DNA of 64,000 nucleotides, from the NCBI RefSeq assembly GCF_000711985.1, contig NZ_KL544006.1, forward strand, positions 124,001-188,000, in the 5' to 3' direction. Of the stretch, positions 36,744 to 45,986 are shown one piece after another. The first letter of the stretch is position 1. Every line of letters starts with the position of its first letter. This DNA comes from Rheinheimera texasensis DSM 17496. GTDB taxonomy: Bacteria > Pseudomonadota > Gammaproteobacteria > Enterobacterales > Alteromonadaceae. The notes under the pieces were generated by a model. That model saw only the letters and a list, made by a program, of their open reading frames with translations. It made no database searches and was not told the DNA's origin. A program made the position numbers and the translations under genes.

Positions 36744-36852
36744 CAACACCTACGTGGCTTTTCAGGACTATTCGTTGATTTCAGCATTATTCTGGTGCTA
36801 AGGCCATGAGCTGGCGCAATATTTTTAACCGGTGTCGCTATCTGGCGCAGAC

Positions 36853-36878
36853 AAAAAAGGCGCCGCAGCGCCTTTTTT
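36853..36878. terminator. Bidirectional intrinsic terminator
   Basis: GGCGC (36859-36863), loop CGCA, GCGCC (36868-36872), flanked by six As and six Ts. It lies 14 bases after the S9 peptidase stop on minus and would terminate that gene before the DUF4010 gene. Confidence 0.9.
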
Positions 36879-36891
36879 GTACCAGCAGAGC

Positions 36892-38985
36892 TTATTGCTT
36901 TTTGTGAAGTTCGAACCAGGCCAGCGTATGTTCGATTTTGGCAATCATCCGGCTCGGCCGGCCGGCAATGCCATGCGGCGCGCCCGGTACCCGCACCAGC
37001 GCAGTCGGCACATGCTGCAATTGCAGCGCCTGATACAGCTGTTCGGATTCACTGATTGGCGTGCGCCGGTCAGCTTCGCCGGTCATGATCAGCGTCGGGG
37101 TTTTGATTTTACCGGCATTGGCAATAGGTGAGCGCTGCCAGTAGTGCTGCAGATTATCCCATGGCACACCCGGGAACTGATGATAGGTCTGATACAAATA
37201 ACTATCCCCGGTCAGCACTTTACTGACCCAGTTGATAATAGGTTTGATCACCGCAGCGGCGCGGTAGCGGTCGGTCAGACCAATGGCATAAGCGGTGGCG
37301 ATGCCGCCGGCTGAGCCACCGGCGATATAGACGTTGTCTGCATCAACAAAACCTTTGGCAATCATCGCGTTCACACCGGAATCATGGTCAGCATAATCTT
37401 CCGGCGAACTGTATTTGTTGTGTAACAACAGTGCAAAGCGTTCACCATAACCGGTGCTGCCACGGTGATTGTCGTAAAACACCACGTAACCTTCACGGGC
37501 AAAGCGCTGCATTTCAGCACTGAAATGTGGGCCATAGGCCAGATGCGGGCCGCCGTGAATTTCCAGCATCATCGGATATTTTTTATTCGGGTCAAAATCC
37601 GGTGGTGTGATGTACCAGCCTTGGATAGGTTCACCGTCAAACGACGATTTGTAGTTGATTTCATGCACCTGCCCGAGCTTTTTATGGCCCAGCAAGTCTT
37701 CATTCAGCTGCGTAAGCTGCCGCACTTTGCCATCCTGCCACAACGCAACATCGGCCGGGCGTGACGCATCCCCTTTGGTAAACACCAGTTTTTCGGCACT
37801 TTGCTGATATTCACCGCTTAAATACGGCTGCGGCAAACCTGTGCCGGATAACTGGTCGGTTAGTACTTTCAACTCCCCGTCTAAATCCAGTAGCGCGACT
37901 TTACGCAGGCCCTTTTCATCATATTGCACCGTCAGTTCGTCATTGGACCACCAGTCTGGCGCGTTCAGATCCAAATCCAGCGCAGCGCCGATATCACGGC
38001 TTTTCCCCGACGAGACATCCAGCACTTTCAGTTTGCTGTTGGCAAAAGGCAATTTGGCATTGCTGCCCCACAGATACGCCAGTTTCTTGCCATCGGGTGA
38101 AAACACCGGGCTGGTTTCCTGACCTGGCACTGAAGTCAACTGTTTCAGTGCGCCGGACTGCAGATCCAGCTGATACAAATCGCTGTCACGCGGCTGATAC
38201 TCCCAGTCCGGCGCCAGATTGGCCGAAAACACCAGCGCTTTGCCATCCGGACTGAAGGTCAGGCCGTCGCCATAACTGCGATCGCCGCTGGTGAGCTGGC
38301 GGGCAGTGCCGCCGTCACTGCTGAGTAAAAATAAATGCCGGTATTCAGATTTCAGAAAACCCTGCCCGTCAGCCTGATACTGCGCCCGGTCAATCACAAT
38401 CACCGGCTCAGACCAGTTAGCATCTTTAGGTTTTTTCGGCATTTTGACCAGCGTCGACAGCTTCGACGGCGCCGCAGGCAGATTCATGGTGAAGGCCAGC
38501 TGTTTGCCATCCGGTGACCAGGCCAGATTAGACGGGCTTTTTTCCAAAGCACTCAGCTGAGTGTTTTGTGCAGTTTTGACCCAATGCAGGTGAATTTGCG
38601 CTTTGCCGCTTTGGTCAGAGATAAACGCCAGCCGGCCGCCATCCGGCGCCCAGCGCGGTTGGCTGTAATTAAATTTGTCCGCATACAGAGGTGTATGTTG
38701 GCCGGTTGCCACGTCGATTTGCCAAAGCGCCGTACGGGCGCGATCGGTCATAATGTCGTTGCTGTTACGCACATAAACAATAGTGCGGCCATCGGGTGAT
38801 AACTGCGGATCGCTGGCCCATTCCAGCGCAAAAATATCGGCCGATTCAAAATAAGACGGGTTCACTAGCGGCGCGGCCTGCGTTGGGGCGGCTGAGGGCG
38901 CTGCGCTGGCTGTAGCACTGACAGCGACACTCAGACCAGTAAGCAATAACCAGACATTGGCCTTATTGGGTTTGGTAGTCAACAC
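36892..38985 (-). CDS. S9-family prolyl oligopeptidase/acylaminoacyl peptidase, exported
   Basis: A 697-residue serine peptidase. The GTG at 38985 with AGAGG 7 bases upstream gives MLTTKPNKANVWLLLTGLSV, a signal peptide ending in ASAAPSA; an ATG at 39081 has no signal peptide. The N-terminal beta-propeller (~40-430) has repeated SPDG motifs (DPQLSPDGRTIVYVR, AWSPDGKQLAF, TFSPDGKALVF). The C-terminal alpha/beta hydrolase domain has GGSAGG (Ser), TGEADRRTP (Asp) and GAPHGI (His), a complete triad. Likely a periplasmic peptidase trimming oligopeptides. A terminator follows. Confidence 0.92.
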   Translation of the reverse strand: MLTTKPNKANVWLLLTGLSVAVSATASAAPSAAPTQAAPLVNPSYFESADIFALEWASDPQLSPDGRTIVYVRNSNDIMTDRARTALWQIDVATGQHTPLYADKFNYSQPRWAPDGGRLAFISDQSGKAQIHLHWVKTAQNTQLSALEKSPSNLAWSPDGKQLAFTMNLPAAPSKLSTLVKMPKKPKDANWSEPVIVIDRAQYQADGQGFLKSEYRHLFLLSSDGGTARQLTSGDRSYGDGLTFSPDGKALVFSANLAPDWEYQPRDSDLYQLDLQSGALKQLTSVPGQETSPVFSPDGKKLAYLWGSNAKLPFANSKLKVLDVSSGKSRDIGAALDLDLNAPDWWSNDELTVQYDEKGLRKVALLDLDGELKVLTDQLSGTGLPQPYLSGEYQQSAEKLVFTKGDASRPADVALWQDGKVRQLTQLNEDLLGHKKLGQVHEINYKSSFDGEPIQGWYITPPDFDPNKKYPMMLEIHGGPHLAYGPHFSAEMQRFAREGYVVFYDNHRGSTGYGERFALLLHNKYSSPEDYADHDSGVNAMIAKGFVDADNVYIAGGSAGGIATAYAIGLTDRYRAAAVIKPIINWVSKVLTGDSYLYQTYHQFPGVPWDNLQHYWQRSPIANAGKIKTPTLIMTGEADRRTPISESEQLYQALQLQHVPTALVRVPGAPHGIAGRPSRMIAKIEHTLAWFELHKKQ

Positions 38986-39108
38986 GAATAAACCTCTGGG
39001 TTTTTTGACAGAATTTTCAGAGGTCCACACTAAAAGAGCGCGTTGCGCCTGACAAGCAGATTGTCGGCAATGCCAGTCCAACAGCTGATTTTGCCGGTTA
39101 AAGCGCGT

Positions 39109-39411
39109 TCAGATTTTGTCCTGCAGCGGCCGGCAGCGTTCGACGTAACGCAGAAACATCAAGATGGGTAACAACAGCAGCCCCAGTAGCAGCGCAACAA
39201 GCACACAAAACAGCGTAAAACTAAACCAACCTTGCGCCGGCGTCACGCCAAGACCAACAACTACAGCGAGCGTCAACAACTGATGCACCGGCACCGACAA
39301 CCACAGCGGATAACTGTGCCGCGGCGCTAAGCTGCGGCTGAGCAAATGCCAATATAAAGTGCCGCCACCGAGTAAACTGCAGCCAAGCAGAAAACCAAAT
39401 AAAAGATCCAC
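39109..39411 (-). CDS. Small integral membrane protein
   Basis: A 100-residue protein with three hydrophobic segments (LLFGFLLGCSLLGGGTLYW, LTLAVVVGLGVTP, FSFTLFCVLVALLLGLLLLP) and a short charged tail. The GTG start at 39411 is chosen because GGAGG lies 4 bases upstream; a longer frame to 39585 would overlap the DUF4826 gene. No family recognised. It is 64 bases downstream of the DUF4826 gene across a hairpin. Confidence 0.7.
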   Translation of the reverse strand: MDLLFGFLLGCSLLGGGTLYWHLLSRSLAPRHSYPLWLSVPVHQLLTLAVVVGLGVTPAQGWFSFTLFCVLVALLLGLLLLPILMFLRYVERCRPLQDKI

Positions 39412-39439
39412 AGCACCTCCGTGCCGCCAGCCACAAACA

Positions 39440-39466
39440 CAAACCCCGGTGTAATACCGGGGTTTG
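39440..39466 (-). terminator. Terminator-like hairpin after the DUF4826 gene
   Basis: An 11-bp perfect stem (CAAACCCCGGT, 39440-39450, with 39456-39466) and 5-base loop, just downstream of the DUF4826 stop on minus. The U-tract is weak (TGTTTGTG), so termination may be partial. Confidence 0.65.
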
Positions 39467-39475
39467 GTGATTGAT

Positions 39476-39907
39476 TTAAGCCGGTTGCTGATTCCAGAAA
39501 TCGTCGGCTTCAAACAGCTGATACAGTTGTTCGGCTCTGTTGACGAGCAACTTAACGTAATCGGCACCAGTCTGGTCCTGCACACCAGCTTCCATCAGCT
39601 GCTGCGCCTGCATTTGCCAGCGGAACGAAAAGGCACGCAGTGCATCCCGGGCATTGGCAGCGCCACTGAACGCCATCACGTCTGTCGGCAAATCACCGGT
39701 AATGGCCCAGTAACTTTTCCGATCGATGCCGTTGATTTTCCAGATGGCGACGAACGGTGGCAAATAACGCGAGTCCTGCACTGCGACCGTATCCATCACC
39801 ACGCCCTGCTCGGCTAAAAATAAATTGGCTTTCTGAAACTGGGCGCGGACCCATTCGCTGGTTTGCTGCTCGGTCATTGGCTCGGCAGCTTGTTGTTGCT
39901 TGTCCAT
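39476..39907 (-). CDS. DUF4826 family protein
   Basis: A 143-residue soluble protein. ATG at 39907 (MDKQQQAAEPMTEQQTSEWV) is chosen with AGG about 8 bases upstream. Conserved blocks include SEWVRAQFQKANLFLAEQGV, PPFVAIWKING and YWAITGDLPTDVM, which I associate with DUF4826, found in marine gammaproteobacteria. No enzyme motif is visible; function unknown. Confidence 0.75.
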   Translation of the reverse strand: MDKQQQAAEPMTEQQTSEWVRAQFQKANLFLAEQGVVMDTVAVQDSRYLPPFVAIWKINGIDRKSYWAITGDLPTDVMAFSGAANARDALRAFSFRWQMQAQQLMEAGVQDQTGADYVKLLVNRAEQLYQLFEADDFWNQQPA

Positions 39908-40116
39908 ACTACTTACCTGCAAAAAATCTGAAACCGCACTTTATGTCAGCAAGCTGGATTACGCAACCTTCAACAAAAATTGTCGACAATCCACTGGAAT
40001 GACCAGATGAATTAATTTGGATTTGATAGCACAAGCCTTGCCGAAATGATAAATTCCGCCGCGAAAAAACCGGCCCTACCCCAGCGCACAGCTGGCATAA
40101 ATCGGAGCATAAGTAA

Positions 40117-41160
40117 GTGGCAGTATTTAACCACCCTGAGTTTGACAACCATGAACAAGTCGTATTTTGCAGTGATCCGGTAACGGGTCTCAAAGCAATT
40201 ATCGCCGTCCACAGCACTGCATTAGGCCCCGCCTGTGGCGGTTGCCGCATGTGGGATTACGTATCTGATGACGAAGCACTGGTCGACGTGTTGCGGTTAT
40301 CCCGCGGCATGACCTATAAAAACGCCATGGCAGGCCTCGCACTTGGCGGCGGCAAAGCAGTCATTATCGGCAATGCCAAAACCATCAAATCTGAAGCGCT
40401 GTTCCGTAAATTTGGTCAATATGTGCACTCATTAAGTGGCCGCTACATCAGCGCCGAAGATGTCAATATCACCACCGCGGATATTTCTGTCGTTAACCAG
40501 GAAACGCCTTATGTCGCCGGTCTGGAAGGCAAAAGCGGCAACCCGGGGCCATTTACCGCCCTTGGCACTTACCGCGGCATCAAAGCCGCTGTGAAACATA
40601 AGTTTGGCAGCGATGACCTTAAAGGCCGTACTGTTGCAGTACAAGGCCTTGGCAGCGTCGGTTTTTATCTGTGTGAACATTTACACAAAGAAGGCGTGAA
40701 GCTGATTGTCACCGACATTAATCAGGCCGCAGTGGACCGTGCTGTCAGCCAGTTTGGCGCCACAGCTGTAGGTCTTGATGCCATTTATGACGTCGAATGT
40801 GACGTGTATGCCCCATGCGCACTGGGTGCGACCATCAACGACGACACGCTGTCACGCCTGCAGTGCGCTATTGTCGCTGGTTGTGCCAATAACCAGCTCA
40901 AAGAAGCCCGCCACGGCGAGCTACTGCGGCAAAAAGGCATTTTGTATGCGCCGGATTACGTCATCAACGCCGGCGGTATTATCAACGTGTCGATGGAGAT
41001 CCGCCCTGAGGGCTACGATGAAGCCCAGTCCACCAAACAAGTGCTGGCGATTTACGACACGCTGCTGACCATCTTCAGCCGTGCCGAACAAAACGGTCAG
41101 CCAACCAATCTGGTGGCGGACCAGATGGCGCAGGAAATTATTGCCCGCGGCAAAAACTAA
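40117..41160 (+). CDS. Glu/Leu/Phe/Val-type amino-acid dehydrogenase (leucine dehydrogenase-like)
   Basis: A 347-residue NAD-dependent enzyme that oxidatively deaminates branched-chain or aromatic amino acids. The start is GTG with GGAG 10 bases upstream. Catalytic features include GPACGGCRMW, KNAMAGLALGGGKAVIIG with the catalytic Lys, and SAEDVNITTADI. The C-terminal Rossmann fold has VAVQGLGSVGFYLCEHLHKE, and NAGGIINVSMEI is near the end. The length and motifs fit leucine dehydrogenase rather than the longer glutamate dehydrogenases; phenylalanine dehydrogenase cannot be excluded. Single-gene unit ended by a strong terminator. Confidence 0.92.
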   Translation: MAVFNHPEFDNHEQVVFCSDPVTGLKAIIAVHSTALGPACGGCRMWDYVSDDEALVDVLRLSRGMTYKNAMAGLALGGGKAVIIGNAKTIKSEALFRKFGQYVHSLSGRYISAEDVNITTADISVVNQETPYVAGLEGKSGNPGPFTALGTYRGIKAAVKHKFGSDDLKGRTVAVQGLGSVGFYLCEHLHKEGVKLIVTDINQAAVDRAVSQFGATAVGLDAIYDVECDVYAPCALGATINDDTLSRLQCAIVAGCANNQLKEARHGELLRQKGILYAPDYVINAGGIINVSMEIRPEGYDEAQSTKQVLAIYDTLLTIFSRAEQNGQPTNLVADQMAQEIIARGKN

Positions 41161-41181
41161 GCCTCGACGCTGTTTTGCTAA

Positions 41182-41212
41182 AAAAAATCCACCGCAATGC
41201 GGTGGATTTTTT
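41182..41212. terminator. Bidirectional intrinsic terminator
   Basis: Perfect stem with core ATCCACCGC / GCGGTGGAT and loop AAT, flanked by A6 and T6. Placed between the converging amino-acid dehydrogenase (+) and YdcF-like (-) genes, serving both. Confidence 0.93.
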
Positions 41213-41249
41213 CTGCCTGCACAAAGTGCCGGGTCTAATATTTGTTCTT

Positions 41250-41990
41250 TCATTTAGACCAGTCAGTAAACCCCTTGGTCAGCCGGTAAACATAAAAGCT
41301 CGACATCTCCGCGCTGAGTTTGGCAAACAAATCGAAATTCGACAGATTGACCGTCAGAAAACACACTGCACCACAATTCACCGGGCGAAACGTTGAACTG
41401 GGAGCGGCATAAACTTTGGCATGAAAACCATATTGTAATGCCAGCTGATGCACGCGGTAAGCGTGATAGTCGCTGGTGACAAACCACAACGGCACCTGAT
41501 GGTCCAGTCGGCTGTTCAGCGTATAAAACTCATGGTAAGTAGTGGCACCGCCGTGGAAACAATCCAGCCGGGTCTCGCGGTTGAGTAGCGGCTGCAGATA
41601 ATCCAGATAAGGCTGGCAATGCAAAGTCGTGATATGAATGAGCGGTGCCTGATGCGAGGTCTGATTCACCAGTTCTGCCAACTGCGTCAGCCGGGCTTTG
41701 GCACAATCCGGGATATTTTGCTCATCCCCGCCACAGCCAGGCAACACAAAGTTACCGCTAAAATCGACAGGAAAAGCTGTCGAAGCCACTTCGGCGTTGT
41801 ACCAGTACCGCACCTGATTGGCCACCCAGCCATTGCCAAACAGATAAAACCAGCCGAGCAACAGCCACAAGCCCCATTTCCGGTAACGGATAGTTGCGAT
41901 CACTAAGCCCCAAAAAAACAGATTATGCGGATATAAAAAAGGTTCAATCAGGTCTTTCACCAGCCACTCCGTCTGCCCAATTAGCGGCAT
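41250..41990 (-). CDS. YdcF/ElyC-like (DUF218) membrane protein
   Basis: A 246-residue protein with two N-terminal hydrophobic helices (~12-55) and a soluble DUF218-type domain (FVLPGCGGDEQNIPDCAKAR, then WFVTSDYHAYRVHQLALQYG). The S-x-x-H-x-x-R pattern is retained. E. coli ElyC members affect lipid-carrier use in envelope polymer synthesis. ATG at 41990 is used; a TTG at 42020 is unlikely, and no good ribosome binding site is seen. Its position beside wecC and the polysaccharide cluster fits an envelope role, but this is inferred. Confidence 0.8.
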   Translation of the reverse strand: MPLIGQTEWLVKDLIEPFLYPHNLFFWGLVIATIRYRKWGLWLLLGWFYLFGNGWVANQVRYWYNAEVASTAFPVDFSGNFVLPGCGGDEQNIPDCAKARLTQLAELVNQTSHQAPLIHITTLHCQPYLDYLQPLLNRETRLDCFHGGATTYHEFYTLNSRLDHQVPLWFVTSDYHAYRVHQLALQYGFHAKVYAAPSSTFRPVNCGAVCFLTVNLSNFDLFAKLSAEMSSFYVYRLTKGFTDWSK

Positions 41991-42127
41991 TAGTATGAAG
42001 TTGCCCCTTTGCAGAAACAAGCAGGAATTACGCAGAAAAAATGCCGGTCAGGGCTGGCGAAGCAAGGTGCGCCAGCGTTAAGCTGTGATACCATAAGCGA
42101 AAAATAGCAAACAATCGGAGTGACGCT

Positions 42128-43345
42128 ATGTTAAAGACTGTTTCAGTCATCGGTTTGGGTTATATCGGTTTGCCTACAGCGGCCATGCTGGCCTCACGCA
42201 AACTGCGGGTTATCGGTGTTGATGTCAATCAACACGCAGTTGACACTATCAATCAGGGCAAAATCCACATTATTGAACCTGATCTGGATTTGTTGGTTAA
42301 CGCGGCCGTCACCGGTGGTTATCTGTCAGCGCAGACTAAACCTGCTGCAGCAGACGCTTTTATGATTGCAGTACCAACGCCGTTTTTCGACGATTTATCT
42401 CCGGATTTGTCTTATGTCGAAGCGGCAGCCAAATCGATTGCACCAGTGCTGCAAAAAGGCAATCTGGTCGTGCTGGAATCCACCAGCCCGGTTGGTACCA
42501 CTGAACTCATGTGCAAATGGATTAAAGAAGTCCGCCCTGATTTGACCTTACCAACAGATTCAAACAGCCCGGATATCCACGTTGCTTACTGCCCGGAGCG
42601 GGTGTTACCAGGCAAAGTGGTACAGGAACTGATCTCCAATGACCGTATCGTCGGTGGCCTGACGCCAGCCTGTTCTGAAATGGCCAAGCAGCTGTACCGT
42701 ACCTTCGTCGCCGGTGAACTGCTGGAAACAGATGCGCGCACGGCCGAGATGTCAAAACTGACGGAAAACTCATTCCGTGATGTCAACATTGCTTTCGCCA
42801 ACGAACTGTCGCTGATCTGTGACAAGTTAAACATCAATGTGTGGGAATTGATCCGGATGGCCAACCGCCACCCACGCGTCAACATCCTGACCCCGGGCGC
42901 CGGCGTTGGCGGTCACTGTATCGCGGTCGACCCATGGTTCATCGTGCACTCAGCGCCAGAGCAGGCGCGCATCATTCGTACCGCACGGGAAGTGAACGAC
43001 TTCAAACCGGAATGGGTGCTGCAAAAAGTGATGACCACAGTTGCAAACCACTCTTTGAATAAACCATCAGTCGCCTGCTTTGGTCTGGCATTTAAGCCGG
43101 ATATTGACGACCTGCGCGAAAGCCCGGCACTACACATTGTCAACAAACTGGCTGATGCCTACGAAGGCAAAGTGCTGGCGGTGGAGCCGAATGTGGAAAG
43201 CACCAATAAGCTGAACAGCAAAGCGCAGCTGGTGTCGATTGAACAAGGCCTCGCAGCAGATATCATCGTGATCCTGGTGAAACATAAAGCTTTTGCTGAC
43301 TGTGATTTCAGCGGAAAAACCATCATTAACGTGGTCGGTCAATAA
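42128..43345 (+). CDS. wecC: UDP-N-acetyl-D-mannosamine dehydrogenase
   Basis: A 405-residue NAD-dependent enzyme that oxidises UDP-ManNAc to UDP-ManNAcA, the sugar donor for WecG in enterobacterial-common-antigen-type chains. The N-terminal VSVIGLGYIGLPTAAMLASR (Rossmann), FMIAVPTPF, NLVVLESTSPVGTTE, IHVAYCPERVLPGK and LTENSFRDVNIAFANELSLI match WecC closely. GAGVGGHCIAVDPWFIV contains the catalytic Cys, and CFGLAFKPDIDDLRESPA the C-terminal domain. GGAG lies 9 bases before the ATG. The upstream enzyme WecB is not in the window. The gene is monocistronic, with a terminator following. Confidence 0.95.
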   Translation: MLKTVSVIGLGYIGLPTAAMLASRKLRVIGVDVNQHAVDTINQGKIHIIEPDLDLLVNAAVTGGYLSAQTKPAAADAFMIAVPTPFFDDLSPDLSYVEAAAKSIAPVLQKGNLVVLESTSPVGTTELMCKWIKEVRPDLTLPTDSNSPDIHVAYCPERVLPGKVVQELISNDRIVGGLTPACSEMAKQLYRTFVAGELLETDARTAEMSKLTENSFRDVNIAFANELSLICDKLNINVWELIRMANRHPRVNILTPGAGVGGHCIAVDPWFIVHSAPEQARIIRTAREVNDFKPEWVLQKVMTTVANHSLNKPSVACFGLAFKPDIDDLRESPALHIVNKLADAYEGKVLAVEPNVESTNKLNSKAQLVSIEQGLAADIIVILVKHKAFADCDFSGKTIINVVGQ

Positions 43346-43370
43346 CAGCTGTTTTATGCAGAAAGATGCA

Positions 43371-43395
43371 AAAGGCGGGTTTCACCCGCCTTTTT
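43371..43395. terminator. Bidirectional intrinsic terminator
   Basis: AAAGGCGGGT (43371-43380), loop TTC, ACCCGCCTTT (43384-43393) with five Ts. Between convergent wecC (+) and the flippase gene (-). Confidence 0.93.
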
Positions 43396-43429
43396 CTTTC
43401 GGCCACCTGATGTCTTAACCTGTGCTGTT

Positions 43430-44674
43430 TTATGGCTGACGACGCCGGTATTGCTGCACCGCAGGCAGGCTCAGCCCCATCAGCGATAAAACGGCAAGCG
43501 CATTCGTTGAGAAGAAGATCCAGGCAGCAACTTCAGCACTGAGCTGTTTGTTCGCCACTAAATAAGCCGCAGAACCCAGCAGCGCCACCACGGTGACACT
43601 GACTGCGCGCCATTTATTCAAACCCAGCGCAGTGATCCAGACTTCAAAATAAGTTTTCAGCAAAGTCAGCCATAAAGTCAGTAGTACCAGAGTACAAATC
43701 AGTTGCGCCTGTGCGCTTAATGGCTCTGCTAACAACCAGGGATACAGCCAGGGGCACGCCAACAACAACACAAAATACGGCAGGCTCAGCAACGGAAAAC
43801 TATACAAAAATACCCGCTTAAATAAACGGATTTTGTCATCCAGCAAAGGCTGGTGACTGAGTTTCGCCAGCAACACCTGCGAAAACACCACCGGCAATAA
43901 AGTCACCGGCATAAACAACACAAAGGCTTTACGAAATTGGCCAAGCGCCAACAAGCTGCTGAACAGCGCCAGAAAGACAAAAGGAATATTGGTCAGGTAA
44001 ATAGCAAACACATCATGCCAGGCATAGCTAAAGCGCTGTTTAAGCTGTTGCCACAAGCCTGGCGTGTTTTCCTGTAAATCACCCTGCCAGTGCCGGTACT
44101 CAGGCAGTAGAGCCCGCAGCGCAGTCATCAGTGGAAACAAGCTGATCAACAAAATCAGTAACAATACCGGCGCAGTTTGACTGAAACATCCGGCAAAGAT
44201 TGCGATCACCAGCAACAGTGTCAGCGCAACACTGACAAGCTGGCTGCGCACTTCCAGTGCAAACTGCTGCGCGCCTTTTAAATAGCTGAAACAGGCCTGA
44301 TTCAGCGCCCAGCTGAGCCCAATCAACAAGCTCAGCAAATATAGAGTCCAGGACAGAGTCGCGTCCGTCCACCACAGCAACAAAGCACTGCAGATGGTTA
44401 AGACCACAAACACCAACAGACTGATGCGCAGGCTTTGCAGCAACTGACTGATATTGCGCTGCTGCGCGGCATGATGAATAAGATAAAAATTGGCACCAAA
44501 GGCAATCGCAGGGAAAAACAGGTTGGCCAGCATATAGATAAAGCTGAACACACCAAATTCCTGTTCAAGTAAATGCCGGGCCAGCGCCAGATTCAGTAAC
44601 CAGCGGGAGCCGAAATTCAAGCCCTGCGCCACGCTGTTACTCATCAGCTTGCGGACAAAATCACTGCGCAGCAT
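43430..44674 (-). CDS. Oligosaccharide flippase (Wzx-like, MOP superfamily)
   Basis: A 414-residue protein with about 12 membrane helices. The N-terminus LMSNSVAQGLNFGSRWLLNL and FGVFSFIYMLANLFFPAIAF resemble polysaccharide exporters that flip undecaprenyl-PP-linked repeats across the inner membrane. It overlaps the upstream polymerase-like gene by 14 bases and is the last gene of the minus-strand polysaccharide operon. Substrate cannot be inferred. A second flippase is at 50824. Confidence 0.85.
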   Translation of the reverse strand: MLRSDFVRKLMSNSVAQGLNFGSRWLLNLALARHLLEQEFGVFSFIYMLANLFFPAIAFGANFYLIHHAAQQRNISQLLQSLRISLLVFVVLTICSALLLWWTDATLSWTLYLLSLLIGLSWALNQACFSYLKGAQQFALEVRSQLVSVALTLLLVIAIFAGCFSQTAPVLLLILLISLFPLMTALRALLPEYRHWQGDLQENTPGLWQQLKQRFSYAWHDVFAIYLTNIPFVFLALFSSLLALGQFRKAFVLFMPVTLLPVVFSQVLLAKLSHQPLLDDKIRLFKRVFLYSFPLLSLPYFVLLLACPWLYPWLLAEPLSAQAQLICTLVLLTLWLTLLKTYFEVWITALGLNKWRAVSVTVVALLGSAAYLVANKQLSAEVAAWIFFSTNALAVLSLMGLSLPAVQQYRRRQP

Positions 44675-45986
44675 GACTAGCCTCCGGCGATGCTGTGTCC
44701 GCAGCAGTTTGCCACAGTAAAAAAGCGCCGTTGAGCATGCCCCAGGGGATCCAGAGCATGCCGGAGGTCAGCACATGACCGGCCATCGATGCAACGACCA
44801 GCAACAACAAATTCAGCAGTAATACACCGGCAGCGACCGATTGCGGTGCCTGACGCCAGGCCTGCAGTGCCAGCCGGATCACGCCGGCAAACCACAGCGC
44901 ATACCAGCCAAGCCCGGCTACCCCAAACCAGATAAACAAATCGGCCGGGTCAATTTCGGCCAGAGGTTTACTGCTATATAAAGCCAGTCCTGCGTTGCCA
45001 ACACCAATTAGCTGCTGCCAATCCGGAAAATAACGCGCGACATAAAACCAGTTCTCAGTAACAAACAAGTCCCGGTTTGACAGCACAATGCCGATAGCGC
45101 CTTGCTGCGCCAGCACAAGCTGTTGTTTCTCTGACAGCGGCAAATAAGGCAGAACCGCGGATAACTGCCAGGCCAGCAGCAATAACACCGAGACACCAGC
45201 CAACAGTGCCAGCTGGATCAAACGACGGTACGGCAGCCAATGCGCTCTTGCCTGTAACAATGGAATAAAAATAGCCAATAGCAACACGCCGGCGTTGCCG
45301 GTTTTGGTGAGCAAAGTGCTGCTGCAAAATAAACTTAACCCCAGTACTGCAGCAAAAATGATTTTTTGCCGCGGCCAGTACCAGGCGAACAGATAGGCGC
45401 TAAACACCAGCAGAAGAGCAGACAACTCGTTAGTGGCTTTAAAGAAGCCTTTTGATCCCAAAAGCTGATCGGGGAAATAGTCGCTCGGCAAATAAGCGGA
45501 CAGACCAAAGCCGAGCCGTCCAAGAATTAAGTTAATGACAATAATCACAAAACCAATCCACATCAGCTGATGCAGATTTTGGCGGGCCAGCGCTGCGTCG
45601 CGCTGACACAAACCATAGCAATACCAGGCTGCCAGCAGCGGCGCCACCAGCTTCAGTGCCATACCTATATCATATGACAAACCGGGGCTATGCCCGAGAC
45701 TAAAAAAACTCCACACCGGGCCAAGCAGCAACAACAGCAGCAACGCCGGTAGTAACGCGATACGACGCCCCATCGTCAGGCCACAACTCAGCAGCATTAA
45801 CAGCATCAGCGCTGATTTATAGCCGGCAGACAACGGCAGATTCAGCGCCAATTGCTGCTGCAAAAAGCCTTGCAGTGCATCAATCAGCAAGTAGGTTTTT
45901 ACCAGCATCAGGATCAGCAAATCCAACGTGCGGACCTGCGGTAGAAACAGGCTTTGCGGGGCGCTTTGGCCGGAGACTTGGTTCAT
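44661..45986 (-). CDS. O-antigen polymerase-like membrane protein (Wzy-like)
   Basis: A 441-residue polytopic membrane protein with roughly 10-12 helices and a long periplasmic loop near residues 285-350 (QLVLAQQGAIGIVLSNRDLF). This is typical of Wzy/O-antigen ligase proteins, which are recognised by topology rather than motifs. Placement between the chain-length protein and flippase supports polymerase. It starts with a 4-base ATGA overlap with the Wzz-like gene. A ligase function remains possible. Confidence 0.78.
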   Translation of the reverse strand: MNQVSGQSAPQSLFLPQVRTLDLLILMLVKTYLLIDALQGFLQQQLALNLPLSAGYKSALMLLMLLSCGLTMGRRIALLPALLLLLLLGPVWSFFSLGHSPGLSYDIGMALKLVAPLLAAWYCYGLCQRDAALARQNLHQLMWIGFVIIVINLILGRLGFGLSAYLPSDYFPDQLLGSKGFFKATNELSALLLVFSAYLFAWYWPRQKIIFAAVLGLSLFCSSTLLTKTGNAGVLLLAIFIPLLQARAHWLPYRRLIQLALLAGVSVLLLLAWQLSAVLPYLPLSEKQQLVLAQQGAIGIVLSNRDLFVTENWFYVARYFPDWQQLIGVGNAGLALYSSKPLAEIDPADLFIWFGVAGLGWYALWFAGVIRLALQAWRQAPQSVAAGVLLLNLLLLVVASMAGHVLTSGMLWIPWGMLNGAFLLWQTAADTASPEASHAAQ